64,000 nt of DNA from Actinomycetota bacterium (GCA_019347675.1 JAHWKW010000002.1:161268-225267); one strand, 5' to 3'; positions 1 to 8,779 are shown, counted from the stretch's first letter. A program made the numbers and translations. The notes: generated by a model not told the origin, from the sequence alone.

Positions 1-448
1 TCCCCGACGAACCCAGCACCAAGCGCCCGTCGACGACCATGGCACCCCCGACCCCTGTGCCCAAGGTCAGCATGACGACGTCGCGGGCGCCCCGGGCCGT
101 ACCGGCACGCAGCTCGCCGTACAGCGCGACGGTCGCGTCGTTGTACGCGGCGACGGGCACGTCCAGCTCGTCCGCGAGCCGGTCCCGGAGCGCGACGTCC
201 CGGACGTCGAGGTTCGGCCCGTAGCGGACGACACCGTCGCGGCTGACCACGCCAGCGACGCCCACACCGACCCGCAGGCCCTCGCCGAGCTCTCGGGCAA
301 CCGCAGCGATGGCGGCCACGAGCCCTTCGGCGTCGCTGCGTGGGCTGGTCTGACGTCGACGGGCGAGGACGCCACCGTCTTCGTCCACCGCCAGGCCCAA
401 CAGCTTGGTCCCGCCGACGTCGACGCCGACCGCGACCGGATCCGACAT
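1..448 (-). CDS. ROK family glucokinase/sugar kinase, N-terminal part (cut by window edge)
   Basis: The first 149 residues of a ROK-family kinase, which phosphorylates glucose or a related sugar in the cytoplasm using ATP. The N-terminus carries the phosphate-binding signature VGVDVGGTKLLGLAVD near residues 7-22, and a second conserved stretch, VMLTLGTGVGGAMV, lies near the cut end. The ATG at 446-448 is preceded by a strong GGAGGAG ribosome site. The C-terminal half, with the ROK zinc-binding signature, lies outside the window, so substrate and kinase-versus-repressor status cannot be checked; there is no N-terminal helix-turn-helix, which favours a kinase. It is the last visible gene of a leftward group behind the ArsA-type ATPase. 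Confidence 0.85.
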   Translation of the reverse strand, partial: MSDPVAVGVDVGGTKLLGLAVDEDGGVLARRRQTSPRSDAEGLVAAIAAVARELGEGLRVGVGVAGVVSRDGVVRYGPNLDVRDVALRDRLADELDVPVAAYNDATVALYGELRAGTARGARDVVMLTLGTGVGGAMVVDGRLVLGSSG

Positions 449-540
449 TTCTCCTCCTCGCGGCCGTGCAGGGCGGGATCCCTGCGCTGTGCAGCACTCA
501 TGGTGCCGTGTCCGGAGGGCGGTTGGCAGCGGCTCGACGG

Positions 541-849
541 CTACTCGCCGTCGACCTCGATCCGCTCGAGCCGGTCGTCGCGCCTGGCGAACCCCTCCGC
601 TTGGGCGTCGATCACCGCCTTGGCGGCCAGTGTCAGGTGACGTGCGGCCTCGGTGAGGTGGTCGACGACGTCGGGGCGAACGCCCTCGACCAGCCGCAGG
701 AAGCTGCAGATGGGACAGACCTGGCACGCGTCGCCGTGGCGGTGGGGTGGCGGTTCCGTCCCTGCGCGGCGCTGACCCGGATCGCCACCGGGCGGGTCGC
801 CGCGCCGGTCACCGCTGGCCCACCAGGGCCACTGGTCCCCGTCGGTCAC
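541..849 (-). CDS. small conserved actinobacterial protein with CxxCxxC motif
   Basis: A 102-residue protein whose GTG start overlaps the stop of the ArsA-type ATPase by four bases (GTGA), so the two are translationally coupled. Cys42, Cys45 and Cys48 form a CQVCPIC motif, followed by a helical LRLV-x(2)-VRPDVVDHLTEAARHLTLAAKAVI region. I recognise the pattern from small proteins that follow ArsA-like ATPases in actinobacteria, but not a defined function. The three close cysteines suggest metal binding. The Trp/Pro/Gly-rich first 40 residues look disordered. Coding status is well supported by the overlap and the motif; the role is unknown. Confidence 0.75.
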   Translation of the reverse strand: MTDGDQWPWWASGDRRGDPPGGDPGQRRAGTEPPPHRHGDACQVCPICSFLRLVEGVRPDVVDHLTEAARHLTLAAKAVIDAQAEGFARRDDRLERIEVDGE

Positions 850-2045
850 CGCACGCCCCGCTGGGCGGCGGGAACGGGCCGCTCCCGGAAGAGCACCTCG
901 AGGACGCCGTCGTGCAGGCCGGCACGGGCCACGTCTTGGTGGCGCACCGCCGCGGGCAACGGCACGGTGCGCTTGATCGCTCCCACCTTCACGTGCAGAT
1001 CGTTGCCGCGGCGGTGCAGCTGCACATCGTCTTTCGTCGTGAACGGCAGGGCGATCCTCAGCTGCAGACCGTCGTCATCGCGACACAGCTCGATCGGGCG
1101 GGTGTCGTGCAGCACCGCGGCCTCGTCGGCGTCGCCGTAGACCACGTCCGCGAGCTCGACCAGCGCAGCGGTCCCGGCCGGCTCGTCAGCCAGGAGGGGC
1201 GCGGTGAGGATCGGGATCGGCGTGAAGGAGGCCCGGACGGTGTCCAGGTGGGTTGCGTGCTGCTGCTTCCACCGGGCGAGGTAGGGATCGGTGAGCGCGT
1301 CCGGCAACAACCGGTTCACGATGACGCTGTCGATCGCGTACCCGAACAGCGACAGGGTGGTGGCCGTGCGCATCGCCTCGTTGATCACCATCCGTTCGGG
1401 GTTGACCACCAGCCGCACGCTGGTGGTGGCGTTGTCCCGCAGGATCGCGTGGACGGCGGCGAGGTCACCGTTGATGCGCTCCACCGCCCCGAAAACGGGA
1501 TCGGCCGGGACGGGGACGTTGCTGACCCGGGTCACGACCGGCCGGACCGCGCGGGCCAGGTGTCGCCCGGTTCCCACGATGCGTTCGACGTACCACCGCA
1601 GCGCGTCGGGCAACGCGAGCAGACGCAGCGTCTCCGCGGTCGGGGCACAGTCGACGACGATGAGGTCGTAGGTGCGGCTGGCGATCTGAGCGCGCAGATC
1701 GATCAGGCTGAAGACCTCGTCGAGGCCGGGGACCAGAGCCAGTTCCTCGGCTTGGGCCTCACCGAGCCCTCCCCATGCCAGCAGCTGCACGAGGTAGTCG
1801 CGGACGTCGTGCCAGTGCTGCTCGAGCCTCCGCTGCGCGTCGATCTGCTGGGCGGCGAGGTTGGGCGCGACCGCGGTCGGGCGATCGCCGACGGGGACGT
1901 CCAACACGTCCGCGAGTGAATGGGCCGGATCGGTGGAGGTGACCAGGACACGGCGACCCTGGGCGGCGGCCCGGACTGCGGTCGCAGCGGCCACCGTGGT
2001 CTTCCCCACGCCGCCCTTCCCCGTGAACAGCAGGACGCGGATCAC
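846..2045 (-). CDS. ArsA/GET3-family ATPase with C-terminal HSP20-like domain
   Basis: A 399-residue soluble ATPase of the ArsA/Get3 class. The deviant Walker A GKGGVGKTT is at residues 9-17, the switch region TDPAHSLADVL at 38-48, and a VVDCAPTAETLRLL switch II motif near 130-142. The C-terminus (about 325-390) resembles the ArsA_HSP20 alpha-crystallin-like domain seen in actinobacterial and cyanobacterial homologues. I chose the GTG at 2043-2045, preceded by AAGGAA, over an upstream ATG at 2084 because the P-loop then starts nine residues in, as usual. No arsenic genes are nearby and no paired metal-binding cysteines are evident, so arsenite efflux is unlikely; a chaperone or targeting role is inference. 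Confidence 0.85.
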   Translation of the reverse strand: MIRVLLFTGKGGVGKTTVAAATAVRAAAQGRRVLVTSTDPAHSLADVLDVPVGDRPTAVAPNLAAQQIDAQRRLEQHWHDVRDYLVQLLAWGGLGEAQAEELALVPGLDEVFSLIDLRAQIASRTYDLIVVDCAPTAETLRLLALPDALRWYVERIVGTGRHLARAVRPVVTRVSNVPVPADPVFGAVERINGDLAAVHAILRDNATTSVRLVVNPERMVINEAMRTATTLSLFGYAIDSVIVNRLLPDALTDPYLARWKQQHATHLDTVRASFTPIPILTAPLLADEPAGTAALVELADVVYGDADEAAVLHDTRPIELCRDDDGLQLRIALPFTTKDDVQLHRRGNDLHVKVGAIKRTVPLPAAVRHQDVARAGLHDGVLEVLFRERPVPAAQRGVR

Positions 2046-2151
2046 CCGGTTCCTTCGCGAGGCTGGACGGGGCGAGGCTAGCAACCCGTCGGAGGGTGGC
2101 GGCGCGCGCTGGTTGCGACGGTGGCGGCGCTGCTGGTCGCCAACCGCCGGG

Positions 2152-2922
2152 TCATCCCCCGGAGCCCAGCCGGAGCGCCGCCGGGATGAAGCTGACCATC
2201 AACCCGCCGCTGACCGCGATCACCAGCCAGAAGAACACCCGCGGGGTGAGCAGCTCGTCGCTGCGGCCGCCGGCCAGCATGTAGGCGTCGTGGACGCTGG
2301 TGACCAGGAGCGCCAACGCCCCGCCCAGAAGCGGGACCGCCGGCAGGACCGTCTGGCCCGCAGCGGCCGCCGAGCGCACGAGCAGGAGCCCGCCGAGCAG
2401 CCACAGCAGGTAGGTGACCGCACGGACGGTCGCGGTTCCGCGCCGGCCCAGCAGCCCGTGGCCGGCGCCGGGGAGGACCGCGCTGGCGGCCGCCGCTGCC
2501 CACGGCTCGATCGGTCGCAGCTCGCGGGCGTCGCCCGGCTCACCCAGCGTGCGCCCGAAAGGACTGCCGCAGACGTTGCAAGCGGTCAGGCCGACCGGGT
2601 TCCAGGCCTCGCACACCGCGCAACGCCACTCGAGCTCGTCGTCGATCTTGCGGAACCGGCCGCCCCCGGCCCGCAACGGGGTCTCCCCCACTGGTGCGCT
2701 GCGAGGCTGTTCGGCGGCGTCTTCCCGCGTCACCGCGGTGGTTGCCGAGGGCGGCGACGGTGGTGGAGCGGGCCCACGCTCGGGCGTCGTGCCGGCAGTG
2801 GACGTCTGGTCACGCGCCGGGCGCTCGTCGCCGACGGCACCACGGGCGCGGAACTCCGTGTAGCACTGCGTGCACCAGGCAGCCGTATCGGTGTTCAGCG
2901 CGCCGCAGTCGGGGCACCTCAC
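2152..2922 (-). CDS. zinc-ribbon membrane protein, unknown function
   Basis: A 256-residue protein starting at a GTG that overlaps the stop of the upstream SRPBCC gene (GTGA). An N-terminal zinc ribbon CPDC...CTQC (residues 3-22) is followed by a Pro/Ala-rich linker, a second ribbon CAVC...CNVC near residues 94-112, and a C-terminal region of about 130 residues with three to four hydrophobic helices (WAAAAASAVLPGAGHGLLG, YLLWLLGGLLLV, LLGGALALLV, FFWLVIAVSGGLMV). The LPGAGH stretch recalls TM2-type or DUF-type small membrane domains. No enzyme motif is visible. It probably sits in the inner membrane with the ribbons in the cytoplasm; function unknown. Confidence 0.75.
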   Translation of the reverse strand: MRCPDCGALNTDTAAWCTQCYTEFRARGAVGDERPARDQTSTAGTTPERGPAPPPSPPSATTAVTREDAAEQPRSAPVGETPLRAGGGRFRKIDDELEWRCAVCEAWNPVGLTACNVCGSPFGRTLGEPGDARELRPIEPWAAAAASAVLPGAGHGLLGRRGTATVRAVTYLLWLLGGLLLVRSAAAAGQTVLPAVPLLGGALALLVTSVHDAYMLAGGRSDELLTPRVFFWLVIAVSGGLMVSFIPAALRLGSGG

Positions 2923-3431
2923 GGGACCAGACCGAGGGCCTCGCGGACCTGCGACTGCACCGCATCCTTCAACCCGAACAGGCCGCTGCGGACAGCCAGC
3001 CGGTACCGCGCTGTGGCCGACGATGGGCGCCCACGCGACACGCCACCTCGCGCGAGGTGGTGCACGACCGTCCCGCCGTACCCGTCCTCCAACCACCATT
3101 CCGCCGTCCCCGTGATGTCGCCGGTGACGTCGAGCAGCACCCCGCTGGCGGGACGGAAGCGGTAGGGCCGCACGTGGAGCCGCAAGCCCGACCGGCGCCG
3201 ACCCACGCGGATGTGCACGTCGAACCGGCTGTCGCCAGGATCTCTCGGGAACCCCACCAGCGGATCCACCCGGTCGGCCATCTCGCTGTCCCAGCGGTCG
3301 CCGGCCGGGGCGGCGCGGACGACCGAGAGGCCCGGCCACCACCGGTCGTACGCGTCGAACTCGATCAGCTGCGCGTACACCAGCGCCGGCGGCGCCCGCA
3401 CGAAGGCGTCGTCGTCGAGGTACAGATCCAC
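2919..3431 (-). CDS. SRPBCC (polyketide cyclase/START-like) family protein
   Basis: A 170-residue protein with the helix-grip pattern: an N-terminal strand (VRAPPALVYAQLIEFDAYDRWWPG), central antiparallel strands containing RLHVRPYRFRP and GDITGTAEWWLEDGYGGTVVHH, and a C-terminal amphipathic helix (LFGLKDAVQSQVREAL). The WWPG following the first helix is typical of SRPBCC proteins that bind hydrophobic ligands. The start is GTG. It is translationally coupled to the downstream zinc-ribbon protein and transcribed divergently from the caspase-like gene across about 150 bp that should hold both promoters. The ligand cannot be deduced. Confidence 0.75.
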   Translation of the reverse strand: MDLYLDDDAFVRAPPALVYAQLIEFDAYDRWWPGLSVVRAAPAGDRWDSEMADRVDPLVGFPRDPGDSRFDVHIRVGRRRSGLRLHVRPYRFRPASGVLLDVTGDITGTAEWWLEDGYGGTVVHHLARGGVSRGRPSSATARYRLAVRSGLFGLKDAVQSQVREALGLVP

Positions 3432-3578
3432 GGTGACGCCAAGCCTACGTCACCCAGCAGCGCCAGCGATGGTCGGTGAGGGCCGCCACGGTGGTTGCGG
3501 CCCTTGGGCCAGCTGACCTCCCTGCAGGGGGAGGCGGCTCGCTGGCTAGTCTCGGTAGGGCCGGGGAGCGGGGAGACC

Positions 3579-4946
3579 GTGGGCCGTGACAGGTTCGACC
3601 GTCGTCGTTTCGTGAGTCGGCTGCATCGGGCGACCGGCGACCCCAGAGTGGTCGCTTCGATGGTCGCGGTGATGCTCGCCGCCCAGGCCGTGGCCGTGGC
3701 GGTGATGTTGTCGCCGGGTGCACGGACCACCGCCGTCGAGATCGACGACACGACCACCAACGTCGCCCAGCCGACCTCGACGCGGTCATCGCCACCGACG
3801 GCACCGGGCCAGGCGGCGGCTGCACCACCGGCGGAGGAGCCAGCGGCCGTGGAGCCACCGGTCGAACCAGCTCCGGTCGCTGAGGCCGCTGCTGAGCCTG
3901 CCGTCGAGACAGGCCTGGTCGCGATCGACCCGGGGGCGACCGCCAGCGGCTCCTCCGCCCCGCCGCGGTCGTCGAGGCCGGCACAGCCACCGCCGGCCTC
4001 CGATGCGGGCCGCTCGCGGTTCGCCGCACGCTTCGCACCCCACGAGCAAGCGGTGCAGGATCCGCGCGACCCGGCGACCACCCGCTGGGCGGTGCTGATC
4101 GGCATCAACGACTACGAGGGACGGACACGCGACAACGTTGGCTCGCGCCAGGACGCCGAGGACCTCCACGCCCACCTGCGCGCGCTCGGGTGGCGCGACG
4201 ATCACATCGTGCTGCTGACCGACCGCGTTGCGACCAGGGAGAACATCGAGCAGGCCATCGCATGGCTGGCGCGGAAGACCGACGGGTCCTCCGTCGCGGT
4301 GTTCCACTTCAGCGGCCACACCAAGCAGTGGCGCGGGCGCGACGTCGACGGCGACGGCGAGGTCCCCGACGAGGCGCTGTGGCCAGCCGACAACCGCCAC
4401 ATCGTCGACAGCGAGCTCGTGGCCCGGTTGGCGCACGTGTCCGCTGGCCGGCTGTGGATCGACATCGGCGCCTGCGAGGCGGCCGGGTACGCCGACCCGG
4501 GGATGCGCCGCGCGGGGCGGGTCCTGACGTTCTCGTCGGCGGAGCCGGAGAAGTCCTACGAGGATCCCTCGGTGGGCAACTCCGTGTGGGGCTACTTCCT
4601 GATCGAGGGCGGGATGAGGGGCCGCGGCGGTGACGCCAACGGCGACGGCGACGTCACCGTGCAGGAGGCGTTCGCGTACGCGGCACCACGGTCAGCCAAC
4701 CGCACCGTCCGCGGATCGCACGGTTCCCAGCACCCGCAGATGCTCGACGACGCGGGGACGTTCTCGCTGCGTATCCCGGCGCCGCCGCCTCCACCCCAGG
4801 AGCCGCCACGCGCGGAGGACGACGACAACAACCGCGGCGCTTGCCTCTTGATCTGTACGGGACCGCGCGGTCAGGCGGTCTTCGCGCCCGCGGTGATGCG
4901 CTCGACGAAGGACACGATCGCGTCCGCCAGCAGCTCCGCGTCGTAG
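3579..4946 (+). CDS. membrane-anchored caspase-like (C14) protease with EF-hand-type loops
   Basis: A 455-residue protein. A single hydrophobic segment (residues about 24-46) is followed by a 120-residue Pro/Ala/Glu linker and a caspase fold beginning near RWAVLIGIND (about 169). The catalytic dyad is visible: His247 in HFSGH and Cys299 in DIGACEAAG, after the expected hydrophobic strands. Two acidic loops resemble calcium sites: DVDGDGEV (from 255), inserted just after the His, and a textbook 12-residue EF-hand loop DANGDGDVTVQE (352-363). The GTG at 3579 follows GGGGAG. The protease domain is probably extracytoplasmic. The last 76 bases overlap the convergent esterase gene. Cleavage target and activation are unknown. 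Confidence 0.8.
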   Translation: MGRDRFDRRRFVSRLHRATGDPRVVASMVAVMLAAQAVAVAVMLSPGARTTAVEIDDTTTNVAQPTSTRSSPPTAPGQAAAAPPAEEPAAVEPPVEPAPVAEAAAEPAVETGLVAIDPGATASGSSAPPRSSRPAQPPPASDAGRSRFAARFAPHEQAVQDPRDPATTRWAVLIGINDYEGRTRDNVGSRQDAEDLHAHLRALGWRDDHIVLLTDRVATRENIEQAIAWLARKTDGSSVAVFHFSGHTKQWRGRDVDGDGEVPDEALWPADNRHIVDSELVARLAHVSAGRLWIDIGACEAAGYADPGMRRAGRVLTFSSAEPEKSYEDPSVGNSVWGYFLIEGGMRGRGGDANGDGDVTVQEAFAYAAPRSANRTVRGSHGSQHPQMLDDAGTFSLRIPAPPPPPQEPPRAEDDDNNRGACLLICTGPRGQAVFAPAVMRSTKDTIASASSSAS

Positions 4947-5683
4947 TCCAACGTGGCCACGTGGTAGGAACGCTCGAGCTCGATGCGGGTCACGTCGCCG
5001 GCGCCGAGCCGCTGCACGACGCCGTCGGCATTGCGCGGGTCGACGACGTGGTCCTGGAGTGAACCAGCCACCAGCACGGGGACGGTGACGTCGGCCAACC
5101 CGGCGCGGACGCGTCGCAGCGCCGACTGCACCGAGTAGCCGGCCTTGGCCGGGACGAGGCTGTACGCCCGCTCGTCGCCACCCTTGGCGATGTCGTTCCG
5201 TGTGAGTCCGACCAGCGGAGCCGGGACGACGGGGAAGACGTACTGCAGCACGCCACCGAGCTTCGCCAGCGGGTCCGGGCGATCGAGGATCTGAGCGTTG
5301 ATGGTGGCCACCCCGGCCAGCCGTTCGCTCCGGCCACTGCGGCAACGACGCGCCGCGATGTCCAGCGCGATGGTCCCTCCGAGCGAGAAACCCACCAGCA
5401 CGACTTTCCCGCATCGGTCGGCGAGGTCATCGAACGTCCGCTCGGCGCCCCGCCGAAGATTCGGGTACCTCAGGCGCGCAAGGTCACGCCAGTGGGTGCC
5501 GTGCCCGGGCAGTCGCGGCACCTCGACGGTGTACCCGGCCTCGGCGATCGCCTCGCCCAGCGGCCGGGTCGCCATCGGGTTCCCCGTGAAGCCGTGGATG
5601 ACGGCCACACCGATCTCGCCGCGCTCGCCGCTGCCGGTCGACGACCACGACTGCGCTCCAGGCATCACGTCGTACCGAGCCAC
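4871..5683 (-). CDS. alpha/beta hydrolase (carboxylesterase/monoacylglycerol lipase type)
   Basis: A 270-residue serine hydrolase close to Est30-like carboxylesterases. The oxyanion segment IHGFTGNP is at about 29-36, the cap-proximal RLPGHGTHW at 57-65, nucleophile Ser100 in GFSLGG, an acid in GSLQDHVVDP, and the catalytic His in RSYHVATLD. The length is usual for the family. The GTG at 5681-5683 is chosen because a strong GGAGGGAGGT lies just upstream; a longer reading frame has no such site. It is divergent from the DUF368 gene (about 85 bp between starts) and its 3-prime end overlaps the caspase gene by 76 bp. Likely cytoplasmic; acyl substrate unknown. Confidence 0.88.
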   Translation of the reverse strand: MARYDVMPGAQSWSSTGSGERGEIGVAVIHGFTGNPMATRPLGEAIAEAGYTVEVPRLPGHGTHWRDLARLRYPNLRRGAERTFDDLADRCGKVVLVGFSLGGTIALDIAARRCRSGRSERLAGVATINAQILDRPDPLAKLGGVLQYVFPVVPAPLVGLTRNDIAKGGDERAYSLVPAKAGYSVQSALRRVRAGLADVTVPVLVAGSLQDHVVDPRNADGVVQRLGAGDVTRIELERSYHVATLDYDAELLADAIVSFVERITAGAKTA

Positions 5684-5768
5684 GCCAGACCTCCCTCCAT
5701 TGGGCGCCGAGCATAGGACAAGCCCGGTCGACGACCACACTCCGGCCGCGGCGCTACCGTGCGCCGCC

Positions 5769-6749
5769 ATGCCACGGTCCGGTGACGCCGCCCACACCGC
5801 GTCGCAAGCAGCCACCAGCGATTCGCAGACCACCACGGATGCGTCCGCGCGGAACCGGCCGATGGGAGCCGTCCTGCAGGTCGTCCGAGGTTTCGCGATG
5901 GGCAGCGCGGACCTCGTCCCGGGCGTGTCGGGCGGCACGATCGCGCTGGTCTTCGGCATCTACGACGACCTGGTGGCCGAGATCTACCAGGCGTCCTCCG
6001 CCGTCGGCCGGCTCCTCCGGCTGGACCTCGACGGCGCGTGGCGGGCGCTGCGTGACGTCCGCTGGGCCTTCCTCGTGCCGCTGGTGGCCGGTGTCGGGCT
6101 GGCCATCGCCACGCTGGCGGGGATCCTGCGTACCCTCCTGGCTGAGCGCCCCGTGCTGATGTCGGCGTTGTTCTTCGGCCTCATCGTCGGGTCGATCGTG
6201 GTGGCGAGCGACGAACTCGACCGCCGGGACCTGCCTCGCCTGGTGATCCTGACCGCAGTGGCAGCCGCCACGTTCGTGCTCCTGGGTCTCCGTGGCATGG
6301 CTATGCGCGATCCTGGGCTGGCCGTGATGTTCGCCGGCGGGGCGTCGGCGATCACCGCGATGATCCTGCCCGGGATCTCCGGTTCGTTCATCCTTCTGAT
6401 GATCGGGCTGTACCAGCATCTCCTCGACGTCGTGCACCAGCGCGGCGTCGTCGAACTGGCAGTGTTCACCGCAGGCGCCGCCACCGGCCTGGCGATGTTC
6501 TCTGCCGCGCTGCACTGGCTCCTGGAGCATCACCGCGCCACGGTCATGGCGAGCCTGATCGGGTTGATGGCCGGGTCGTTGCGGGTCCTGTGGATGTGGC
6601 CCACCGACCAGGGCGGCGTCGGCGACGTCCGTCTGGGGACCCCCGTCTGGGCCGACGTCCCGCTGGTCCTGGCTGCGGGGGTGGTCGGCTCCGTCGGAGT
6701 GGTCGTGATCGCTCGCCTGGGTCTCCGCCGCGGCGACCCGTCGCGGTGA
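5769..6749 (+). CDS. DUF368 membrane protein, PopT-type undecaprenyl-phosphate translocase
   Basis: A 326-residue polytopic membrane protein of the DUF368 family. The diagnostic N-terminal motif GSADLVPGVSGGTIALVFGIY is present near residues 43-63, and a second, repeated version AMILPGISGSFILLMIGLY lies in the C-terminal half, as expected for the inverted-repeat fold. DUF368 proteins (PopT) were shown to flip undecaprenyl phosphate back across the membrane for envelope polymer synthesis; that function is transferred here from family knowledge. The start ATG at 5769 has no clear ribosome site, so a later in-frame start (for example near residue 32) is possible. Confidence 0.88.
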   Translation: MPRSGDAAHTASQAATSDSQTTTDASARNRPMGAVLQVVRGFAMGSADLVPGVSGGTIALVFGIYDDLVAEIYQASSAVGRLLRLDLDGAWRALRDVRWAFLVPLVAGVGLAIATLAGILRTLLAERPVLMSALFFGLIVGSIVVASDELDRRDLPRLVILTAVAAATFVLLGLRGMAMRDPGLAVMFAGGASAITAMILPGISGSFILLMIGLYQHLLDVVHQRGVVELAVFTAGAATGLAMFSAALHWLLEHHRATVMASLIGLMAGSLRVLWMWPTDQGGVGDVRLGTPVWADVPLVLAAGVVGSVGVVVIARLGLRRGDPSR

Positions 6750-6831
6750 CCTGACCGCCGCGCGGCCTGTGCGCCGCCGCGGATGGCGTCGCGGTGATCG
6801 AACGTGCCGGCGCCGCCTACGCTGGTCCCGC

Positions 6832-8775
6832 GTGCAGCTGGGTCGCGACCGACCAGTCGACCACCCCGTCGGGGTGTGGCCGGCGGAGCTCGTCGCCACG
6901 GCGGCGGTCGCGGTCGGCATGGTGGTGACCCTGGTCGCGGTGCGGGTCTGGCTCCCGTCGGTGCTGTTCATCTACGGCCGGGCAGGGTCCACGCCAGCGG
7001 CCGACCTGGCCGTTTTCGGCCTCCTCCCGTTCGTGGTGGCGCTCCTGGTCGCTGCCACCACGATCCGTGTCGACGTCAGCCGCGCCGCTGCTCCGCTGGC
7101 GTTCGCGCTCGTGGCCGCCCGCCTGGCGCTGCAGAGCACGTCGGGAGGGACCCCCCAGCTGGTGGTCGCCACGGTGGCGGTGACGGTGGGGATGGTGTGG
7201 CTGGTGGTGGTCGCGACCGGCGCGGTCCCGCCACGAGCCGCCGCCCTGGGGCTCGTCGCGGGGCTCGCTCTCGATGCGGTCCTACACGCGGCGCTGCGCA
7301 GCCAGGACCTGCCTTGGCGGGACGGCGCCGCAGCGTGGTTCGCGACGCTGGCGGTCGCGGCCACCTTCGCCGCGGCCTCGTGGGCGACCCGCGGGCCGCA
7401 GGCCGGTGATCGCGGGCAGGCGCTGCCGTGGATCTCGCTCGGCCCAGCGGTGGGGTTGCTGGCGATCGTTGCGGCGGTCTCGCGGGTGGAGACGGTGACC
7501 GGTGTCTCGCCGGTTGTCGCCGTCGCCGTGGTCGGCACTGCCCACGTGATCGGGGTCGTGGCGGCCGTCGCGGCGTTGGGGGCACCGTCCCGGCGGGCGC
7601 CGGGCGCCGGCGGCGTGCTGGTCGCGGTCGGCCTCTCGGCGGCGGTCCTGGCGCCGATGCACGTCCAGACCCCGCCGGTCCGGGTGGCGGGGACCGTCGC
7701 CCTGGTCGTCGGGGTGCACCTGCTGTTGGCCGTGGTCGGCTGGCCGGACGGTTCGGGACCCTCCCGACGGGCACTGGGCGCAGCCGGTGGCCTGTTCGTC
7801 CTGTTCGTCGTCGTGTCTGGGTACTACGCCAGCTACGACGTGCGGTTCCCGTTCGACCGGCGCGCCCTCATGGTCGTCGCAGCGGTCGCTGCGATCGCAC
7901 CCCCGGCTCTCGCACGGCCGGCATCAGCGACAGCACGTTGCCGCCACGCCGGCGTGGCGGTCGCGGTGGGTGTGGCCGGCATGACCGCCGCAGCCGTCGC
8001 AGCGGTCGCCGTCCGGACGCCGCCGGGGCACCCGGCACCTGGCCGGGGCTTCCCGGTGCGGGTGATGACCTACAACCTGCACATGGGGTTCGACATCGCC
8101 GGTCGGTACGACCCCGACGCGCTCGCGGCGGTGATCGGCGAGGAGCAACCGGACATCGTCGCGTTGCAGGAGGTCGACCGCGGTTGGTTCACCACCGGCA
8201 GCACCGATGTCCTGCGCGCGCTGACGGAGCGGCTGCAGTTGCCGTACGTCTTCGCCCCGGCAGCCGACGACGTCTGGGGAAACGCGGTCTTGAGCCGGTA
8301 CCCGATGCTCGACCCGCAGGTCGTGCCCCTGCCCCGCGGGCGCGCCGCGATGGCCCGGAGCGCGCTCTCGGTCGTGGTCGACGTCGCCGGCCAACCGCTC
8401 GGGGTCGTGGCAACCCACCTCCACCACGTCGACGCCGACGTGGGGCTGCGTCGACGGCAGGTCGCCCGGGTGGCCGCGCTGGCCTCCGACCTGGCCCAGC
8501 AGGTTGGCCCGGTGGTGGTGCTCGGCGATCTCAACGCCGAGCCCGGTGCGGGGGAGCTCGAACCGCTGGCCACCCGCTTCGTCGACGCCTCCGTGGCTCT
8601 GGGCGCCCCAGCGACCTACCCGTCGTGGCGGCCGCGCGAGTCGATCGACCACGTCTTCGTCTCATCCGAGCTGTTCATCGGCCGGCTGTCCGTTCCGGCC
8701 AGTCCCGCATCCGACCATCTGCCGGTGGCGCTGACGGTGGGGCTGCGGCCTCTGGAAGCCGGCGGAGGAGGTTGA
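6832..8775 (+). CDS. polytopic membrane protein with C-terminal endonuclease/exonuclease/phosphatase domain
   Basis: A 647-residue protein. The first 400 residues hold about ten or more hydrophobic helices, the last 235 form an EEP fold: VMTYNLHMGFD near 410, IVALQEVDRGW, NAVLSRYPML, THLHHVDADVGLRRRQV, VVLGDLNAEPG, and the terminal SDHLPVALTV. These are the metal-binding and catalytic Asn, Glu, Asp and His positions of the family, so the domain should be active as a phosphodiesterase or sphingomyelinase-like enzyme. The GTG at 6832 begins shortly before the first helix; a Shine-Dalgarno is not obvious. The catalytic domain probably faces the outside. It resembles actinobacterial membrane-EEP fusions of unknown substrate. 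Confidence 0.85.
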   Translation: MQLGRDRPVDHPVGVWPAELVATAAVAVGMVVTLVAVRVWLPSVLFIYGRAGSTPAADLAVFGLLPFVVALLVAATTIRVDVSRAAAPLAFALVAARLALQSTSGGTPQLVVATVAVTVGMVWLVVVATGAVPPRAAALGLVAGLALDAVLHAALRSQDLPWRDGAAAWFATLAVAATFAAASWATRGPQAGDRGQALPWISLGPAVGLLAIVAAVSRVETVTGVSPVVAVAVVGTAHVIGVVAAVAALGAPSRRAPGAGGVLVAVGLSAAVLAPMHVQTPPVRVAGTVALVVGVHLLLAVVGWPDGSGPSRRALGAAGGLFVLFVVVSGYYASYDVRFPFDRRALMVVAAVAAIAPPALARPASATARCRHAGVAVAVGVAGMTAAAVAAVAVRTPPGHPAPGRGFPVRVMTYNLHMGFDIAGRYDPDALAAVIGEEQPDIVALQEVDRGWFTTGSTDVLRALTERLQLPYVFAPAADDVWGNAVLSRYPMLDPQVVPLPRGRAAMARSALSVVVDVAGQPLGVVATHLHHVDADVGLRRRQVARVAALASDLAQQVGPVVVLGDLNAEPGAGELEPLATRFVDASVALGAPATYPSWRPRESIDHVFVSSELFIGRLSVPASPASDHLPVALTVGLRPLEAGGGG

Positions 8776-8779
8776 GCCG

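Noticed and set aside
2919..3342. Extending the zinc-ribbon protein upstream to 3342
   Set aside because: The added 140 residues are Arg/Pro-rich and lie inside the SRPBCC gene; the GTG at 2922 overlapping its stop is the better start.
5754..6971. 405-codon open frame on the minus strand across the DUF368 gene
   Set aside because: Low-complexity Arg/His/Gln composition with no domain, antisense to a clear DUF368 membrane protein; typical of open shadow frames in GC-rich DNA.
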